Positions 59,773-64,000 of a stretch of 64,000 bases of DNA are shown here, one piece after another. The notes beneath the pieces are model-generated. The model saw only the letters and a program-made list of their open reading frames with translations. It was not told where the DNA came from and did not search any database. The first letter of the stretch is position 1, and every line of letters starts with the position of its first letter. A program made the translations under genes and the position numbers. This DNA comes from Verrucomicrobiota bacterium (GTDB lineage: Bacteria > Verrucomicrobiota > Verrucomicrobiia > CAIQCK01): assembly GCA_026397915.1 (NCBI GenBank), contig JAPLTX010000061.1, forward strand, positions 158,731-222,730. Reading direction: 5' to 3'.

Positions 59773-61458
59773 TCAATTAGCAGCAGTTGGTTGTTCCTTC
59801 CAAAGAATTCGGGCCACCCAGTCGCCGAACCGTTCGCCAGCGTGGCGCTCCTGCGCGTAGCGCGCAAGCAACGGGCGAAGTTCGGCAATGAGGTCGGCGT
59901 CCTTGACGGTGTCCTTGTAGAGGCGGTTGAGCCGCGTGCTGGCTTCGTTGCCGCCGAGATAAATCTGGTATTTGCCCGGCGCCTTGCCGACGAAGCCGAT
60001 CTCCGCCATGTAGGGCCGCGCGCAACCGTTCGGGCAGCCGGTCATGCGGATGGTGATTTCCTCTCCGCTAAGGCCGACTTCGGCGAGCAGCGCCTCAATA
60101 CGCGTGATGAGATCGGGCAGATAGCGTTCGCTCTCCGCCAGTCCGAGGCCGCACGTGGGCAGCGAGACGCACGCCATCGAAGCGCAGCGAAGGGCGGAAC
60201 CTTGATTGGCCACCGACACGCCGTTGTCGGCCAAGGTTTTCACGATGGCATCGCGTTGATCGGGGCGCACGTTCGCCAGCAACAGGTTGTTGCCGGGCGT
60301 GAGGCGGACTTCCGGTTGAAACTGCTCGACGATCTTGCGCAGCGCCGTTTTCATCCGGCGTTGCTCGGTGTCCTTGATACGGCCGGTTTCAACAAACAGG
60401 CCGAGGCACCAGTTGCCGTCCGCTTGCCGATGCCAGCCAAACGCGTCGCCTTGTTTGGTGAACTTAAACGGCCGCGCCGGCGCGAGCTTGAAACCCACGC
60501 GCCGTTCCAGTTCCGCGCGGAACCAATCCGCGCCGCGGTCGGCCAACACGTATTTCAAGCGCGCGTGCTTGCGATTGGAGCGGTCGCCAAAATCCCGATG
60601 GATCGTCACCGCAGCGATCACTGTTCGTTCCACTTGATCGGGCGTAAGAAAACCGATCACGTCCGCGAGGCGCGGGAAGGTCTCCTCGTTGCCGTGGCTG
60701 CGGCCCATGCCCCCGCCGGCGGCGAGGTTGTAGCCGACGAGTTTGCCGTTCTCCATGATGGCGATCAGCCCGATGTCGTTGGCGAGCACGTCCACGTCGT
60801 TGAGCGGCGGGACCGCGAAGGCGATCTTGAATTTGCGCGGCAGATACGTCTTGCCGTAGAATGGATCTGTGAAATTCTTCGTCTTCTTGTCCGACAAATC
60901 CAGTTGTTTGCCCTCGATCCAGATCGCGTGGTAAGCGGGCGTGCGCGGTGCCAGAGCGGCAGAGAGCTTGCGCGCTTCGTCCAGGATTTGCCCTCTCACG
61001 CCATCAATCGTCGGAGACGGTGAGGCCGTGACATTGCGGACGACGTCGCCGCAGGACGCGATCGTGGTCATCAATGTGTCGTTGATGCCCTTGACGGTGC
61101 GAGCCAGGTTTGACTTGAGGACGCCGTGGAACTGAAGTGTTTGTCGCGACGTGACGCGCAGCGTGTTGTTGCCATATTGCGTCATCAGCCGGTCGAGATC
61201 CAGATACTGCGCCGGCGTCAGCACGCCGCCGGGCACACGGAGGCGAATCATCATGATGAACTTCTTGCCACTCTTGCGCAGGTCGCGGTCATCCTGCTGA
61301 TAGACGCCGTGGAACTTGAGGAACTGGTTGTCGTCGTCGGAGAACCGGTCGGCTTGCCCGTCCGCGAGCGTTTGCGCGATGGTGCCAGCAAGCGTCGGGC
61401 AGCTCTCTTTCAGAACCTCGTTTGGCGATGGTTTCGCGGTAACTGTGGTTAGACTCAT
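59773..61458 (-). CDS. cysI: Sulfite reductase (siroheme/4Fe-4S hemoprotein)
   Basis: A 561-residue enzyme reducing sulfite to sulfide. Siroheme-cluster ligands: CVSLPTCGLGLAESE and TGCPNGCARPY. N-terminal domain with FHGVYQQDDRD and TLRVTSRQTLQFHG. ATG 61458 opens MSLTTVTAKP; a longer start adds no homology. It is first in cysI-H-D-(4HB)-N and divergent from an Rrf2 regulator with a palindrome between them. Confidence 0.94.
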   Translation of the reverse strand: MSLTTVTAKPSPNEVLKESCPTLAGTIAQTLADGQADRFSDDDNQFLKFHGVYQQDDRDLRKSGKKFIMMIRLRVPGGVLTPAQYLDLDRLMTQYGNNTLRVTSRQTLQFHGVLKSNLARTVKGINDTLMTTIASCGDVVRNVTASPSPTIDGVRGQILDEARKLSAALAPRTPAYHAIWIEGKQLDLSDKKTKNFTDPFYGKTYLPRKFKIAFAVPPLNDVDVLANDIGLIAIMENGKLVGYNLAAGGGMGRSHGNEETFPRLADVIGFLTPDQVERTVIAAVTIHRDFGDRSNRKHARLKYVLADRGADWFRAELERRVGFKLAPARPFKFTKQGDAFGWHRQADGNWCLGLFVETGRIKDTEQRRMKTALRKIVEQFQPEVRLTPGNNLLLANVRPDQRDAIVKTLADNGVSVANQGSALRCASMACVSLPTCGLGLAESERYLPDLITRIEALLAEVGLSGEEITIRMTGCPNGCARPYMAEIGFVGKAPGKYQIYLGGNEASTRLNRLYKDTVKDADLIAELRPLLARYAQERHAGERFGDWVARILWKEQPTAAN

Positions 61459-61606
61459 ATTCACAAACTGATTGAGGTTGAGACAAACTTCAAGCCAGAC
61501 GTGTTGCGACTGAAGATCCACGTGCGCGTCGCATGCTCCGTTTCATTCTGTATCTTTGAGAAACTCATTGTTGTTTCCGATTAAAGGCCGACATAATACC
61601 TTTAAT

Positions 61607-61634
61607 CTACCTAATGTCAATGGACATTAGGTAG
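61607..61634. promoter_or_regulatory. 12-bp perfect inverted repeat, candidate Rrf2 operator
   Basis: CTACCTAATGTC and GACATTAGGTAG are separated by AATG, 100 bp before the Rrf2 start and 149 bp before cysI, in an A+T-rich intergenic region. Divergent placement suggests one site controls both transcripts. Confidence 0.7.
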
Positions 61635-61734
61635 AAAGTTTTATCTCTGTAATATGGAAGAATAAGCATGCTTACTCGTGATCGTAAACTAATACTTGAT
61701 TATCTCAATGTAGATTACTAACCTGCGCGCGATA

Positions 61735-62196
61735 ATGAAACTATCCTTGCGCGGTGAATATGCTTTGCGCGCCTTGGTTGTGCTCGGTGAGAATTACGAG
61801 AACGACATCGTTCGGATTCAGTCCATCTCCGATCAGCGGAGCATTCCGAAGCGTTTTCTGGAGCAGATACTGAACGACCTCAAATCGGGAGGTTTCGTCG
61901 AGAGCCGGCGAGGCGTTGCGGGCGGCTACCGGCTCGCCCGCCCGCCGGAGGAGATTACCCTTGCCGCGCTCATTCGCTACGTCGAGCGGTCATTGGTGCC
62001 GCTTCCTCTGGTGAGCGCCAAGACCAACCGGAAGAACGCCCGCCCGGATGAAGTGCAAGCCGCAATCCGAAGTGTGATGCTGGAAGTGCGCGAAGCGATC
62101 CTGGCGGTTCTGGAGCGCGTGACCGTCGCTGATCTATGCGAGCGCGCCCGCAAGTTGTGCGGCGAACCGACTGGCGGAGCGGACTACGTTATATGA
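61735..62196 (+). CDS. Rrf2-family transcriptional regulator
   Basis: A 153-residue winged-helix regulator: LSLRGEYALRALVVLGEN, SIPKRFLEQILNDLKSGGF and RGVAGGYRLARPPEEI. The three-Cys cluster that binds Fe-S in IscR/NsrR is not evident; only two Cys lie near the C-terminus (ADLC, KLC). That, and the location between cysI and transsulfuration genes, fits a CymR-like cysteine regulator (inference). The nearest palindrome is its likely operator. Confidence 0.85.
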   Translation: MKLSLRGEYALRALVVLGENYENDIVRIQSISDQRSIPKRFLEQILNDLKSGGFVESRRGVAGGYRLARPPEEITLAALIRYVERSLVPLPLVSAKTNRKNARPDEVQAAIRSVMLEVREAILAVLERVTVADLCERARKLCGEPTGGADYVI

Positions 62197-62221
62197 GATT
62201 GTCGCGAGCGGACGAAAACCC

Positions 62222-63379
62222 ATGACAACAGAAAACCAAGACGGATTCAGCACACGGGCCGTTCACAAAGGCCGCGGCTTTGCTGGCACGACCGGCGCCG
62301 TGATGCCACCGGTGTTCATGACCTCAACCTTCCAGAAGGACAACCCCGACGGCTTCGACTACACACGCTCCGGCAATCCCAACTTCCGCCTTGTCGAGGA
62401 AGCCATCGCCTCGCTCGAAGGCGCGCAGTTCGCCACCTGTTTCGCCAGCGGCGTGTCGGCGATCACGGCGGTAATCTCGTGTCTGAAGAGCGGCGACCTT
62501 GTGCTGGCGGAGGAGAATGTTTACGGCTGCACCTACAGGCTCTTGGAGCGCGTGTTCAATAAGTTCGGCCTCGTGACGCGCTACTTCGATCTCAGCCAGC
62601 CGGCCAACTGGGAAGAAATCCGCCGCCAGAAACCCGCCGTCGTCTGGCTCGAAAGCCCCACCAACCCGCTGCTGAAGATCCTCGACATCGCCGGCATCAA
62701 CGCCGTCGCCGCCGAAACCGGCGCAACCGTGGTCGTGGACAACACCTTCGCCTCGCCTTACCTCCAGCGTCCGTTGGAACTCGGCGCGACGCTCTCGCTC
62801 TCGTCCACCACGAAGTATGTCAACGGCCACAGCGACTGCCTCGGCGGCATCGTCGCGACCAACGACAACACGTGGCACAAACGGATGCTCTTCGCCCAAA
62901 AGGCGCTCGGCCTGCAACCGTCGCCGTTCGACGCGTGGCTCACCACGCGCGGCCAGCGCACGCTGGCACTGCGCATGGAGCGCCACTGCGCTAATGCGCT
63001 TGAACTCGCCCGCTGGCTGGAAACGCGCCGCGGCGTTCGCATGGTTCGCTACCCGTTCCTGCCGAGTCACCCGCAACACGAGTTGGCCCGCCGCCAGATG
63101 AAAGCCGGCTCCGGCATCCTCATCGCGGAATTCGACTGTTCCACGGAAGCCGCGTTGAAGTTCTGCCGAAAACTGCGGCTCTTCACGCTGGCCGAAAGCC
63201 TTGGCGGCGTCGAGAGCCTTGTCTGCCATCCGCCGACGATGACGCACGCCCAAGTTCCCGCCGAGGTCCGGCACAAGGTCGGCATCGGCGACGGCCTCAT
63301 CCGTTTTTCGGTTGGCATCGAAGACATCGCCGATCTGCGCCGCGACATTGACCAGGCTCTTACCGAGGTGATCGGTTGA
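62222..63379 (+). CDS. Cystathionine-type PLP-dependent transsulfuration enzyme
   Basis: A 385-residue Cys/Met-metabolism PLP enzyme. Motifs: YTRSGNPNFRLVEEA, FASGVSAITAV, VVDNTFASPYLQRP and the PLP lysine in SSTTKYVNGHSD. This family includes cystathionine gamma-synthase, beta-lyase and sulfhydrylases, which sequence alone does not separate; I give no symbol. It is 25 bp after the regulator and overlaps the next gene by TTGA, implying one operon. Confidence 0.9.
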   Translation: MTTENQDGFSTRAVHKGRGFAGTTGAVMPPVFMTSTFQKDNPDGFDYTRSGNPNFRLVEEAIASLEGAQFATCFASGVSAITAVISCLKSGDLVLAEENVYGCTYRLLERVFNKFGLVTRYFDLSQPANWEEIRRQKPAVVWLESPTNPLLKILDIAGINAVAAETGATVVVDNTFASPYLQRPLELGATLSLSSTTKYVNGHSDCLGGIVATNDNTWHKRMLFAQKALGLQPSPFDAWLTTRGQRTLALRMERHCANALELARWLETRRGVRMVRYPFLPSHPQHELARRQMKAGSGILIAEFDCSTEAALKFCRKLRLFTLAESLGGVESLVCHPPTMTHAQVPAEVRHKVGIGDGLIRFSVGIEDIADLRRDIDQALTEVIG

Positions 63380-64000
63380 ATTCGCGCGACTTGTTGCGAG
63401 AGCCGGTATGGAGGGCTGAGGAACTTGGCCGGCCGATTCCGGATTCCGTCCACGCGGTGTCGGTGGCGTTGCCGCGCTGGCGGGATGTTGTCGGCTACGA
63501 GGAGAAATCGCCGGAGGTGATGGCGCTCGTCACGAGCGGCTACCCACGTTTTGTGATCCATCCGCTGGTGCAAGAACTGGCGGGACATATTGGCGGCGGC
63601 AAGCCGTGCCTGCCGTTTCCATCCGCAAATGCGGCGGCGATGTGCGCGGATTTCGTCCGCAAGCATGGCAACACGGACGCGCAGGTGATCGCGCGTGACG
63701 GCGTTCACGGCGTCGTGACGACCGACGCCGGCGCGCTCGCGCTGAAAGCATTCTGGCAACACACCGGCCTTATCATCTCCACACGCCAAGCCGAAGCAAT
63801 CCTCGCCGGACGCGGCGACAATGCCGATGCAGCAGAGGCGCGCCGCTCATTGCGTCGGCAACTGGCTGGCTTCTACGATTGTGCAGAAGATGACGTGTTC
63901 CTCGCGCCGACCGGCATGACGGCGCAGCTCGCCGCACTGCGGGCGGTAATGCAGCGCAGCCCCGGCCTGCCGACGGCCCAACTCGGCTTTCCCTACGTGG
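63376..64000 (+). CDS. PLP-dependent transsulfuration enzyme with N-terminal extension, truncated by window
   Basis: A TTG start overlaps the previous stop (TTGA). The 208 visible codons start NSRDLLREPVWRAEELGRP and include RFVIHPLVQELAGHIGG, PFPSANAAAMCADF and EARRSLRRQLAGFYD, a layout like the extended cystathionine gamma-synthases known from fungi (Str2-like). The PLP-lysine region lies beyond the window end. It is a second, longer paralogue next to a standard one, perhaps a pathway pair. Confidence 0.75.
   Translation, partial: MNSRDLLREPVWRAEELGRPIPDSVHAVSVALPRWRDVVGYEEKSPEVMALVTSGYPRFVIHPLVQELAGHIGGGKPCLPFPSANAAAMCADFVRKHGNTDAQVIARDGVHGVVTTDAGALALKAFWQHTGLIISTRQAEAILAGRGDNADAAEARRSLRRQLAGFYDCAEDDVFLAPTGMTAQLAALRAVMQRSPGLPTAQLGFPYV

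Noticed and set aside
61459..61734. SAM or cobalamin riboswitch in the sulfur-gene intergenic region
   Set aside because: The region is A+T-rich with one simple dyad and no multi-helix conserved core.
1..64000. Insertion sequence, prophage or plasmid origin
   Set aside because: No transposase, integrase, structural phage gene or replication initiator is recognisable.

Overview
The window is about 60% G+C and bacterial. It carries a PEP-CTERM sorting signal, Tat-exported Gfo/Idh/MocA oxidoreductases, a ThuA-domain protein, an HzsA-like c-type cytochrome fused to an FGE-sulfatase domain, a Hanks-type kinase with leucine-rich repeats, and the run rplM-rpsI-argCJBDFG. Together these point to a member of Verrucomicrobiota, most like uncultured Pedosphaerales/Limisphaerales. 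This is inference from gene families; no rRNA or tRNA gene was seen.

Layout. (1) 1-3.7 kb is an accessory region: the tail of a PEP-CTERM protein, a degenerate 21-bp tandem repeat, low-GC accessory genes including a STAS-kinase fusion, and two detached copies of the argG 3' end. (2) 3.7-10.3 kb (minus strand) is the arginine operon argC-argJ-argB-argD-argF-argG with ATGA overlaps, downstream of rplM-rpsI (10.4-11.4 kb). (3) 11.5-18.4 kb: prmA with a small membrane protein, a YfcE-like phosphodiesterase, a giant AsmA-family protein and a PHP histidinol-phosphatase. (4) 18.6-30.3 kb (plus strand): a sensor kinase/response regulator pair, then a Tad/Flp pilus locus (two nearly identical pilins, a Tat-exported DUF362 protein, CpaB, secretin, TadZ, TadA ATPase, TadB, TadC). 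(5) 30.4-45.2 kb: secreted and Tat-exported catabolic or redox proteins, a 1198-residue LRR kinase and a 1389-residue multidomain cytochrome fusion. (6) 45.4-54.1 kb: ABC-F protein Uup, a tandem winged-helix protein, a REP-like element, a 42-bp minisatellite, a low-GC AIPR-family (phage-defence type) gene, a GGQ release-factor-like protein, TrmJ and a PHP protein. (7) 54.1-64 kb: RbsD/FucU, ThuA and sugar isomerase genes, then sulfate assimilation (cysI-cysH-cysD-cysN) divergent from an Rrf2 regulator and two transsulfuration PLP enzymes.

The most unusual layer is repeat architecture. Short arrays with a strict 7-bp period recur at several unrelated loci. They sit in inverted orientation around a four-helix-bundle (23S-IVP-like) gene that interrupts cysD-cysN, around a 2.6-kb segment holding the AIPR gene, and in frame at a domain junction of the cytochrome fusion. 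With the 21-bp and 42-bp minisatellites (both multiples of 7) and the argG tail relics, they suggest small non-transposase cassettes. That is inference, and the tests are listed under findings.

Functionally, the arginine operon, the sulfate/cysteine block and the Tad pilus are coherent pathway units. The secreted sugar and redox proteins fit a saprophytic polysaccharide-degrading lifestyle.
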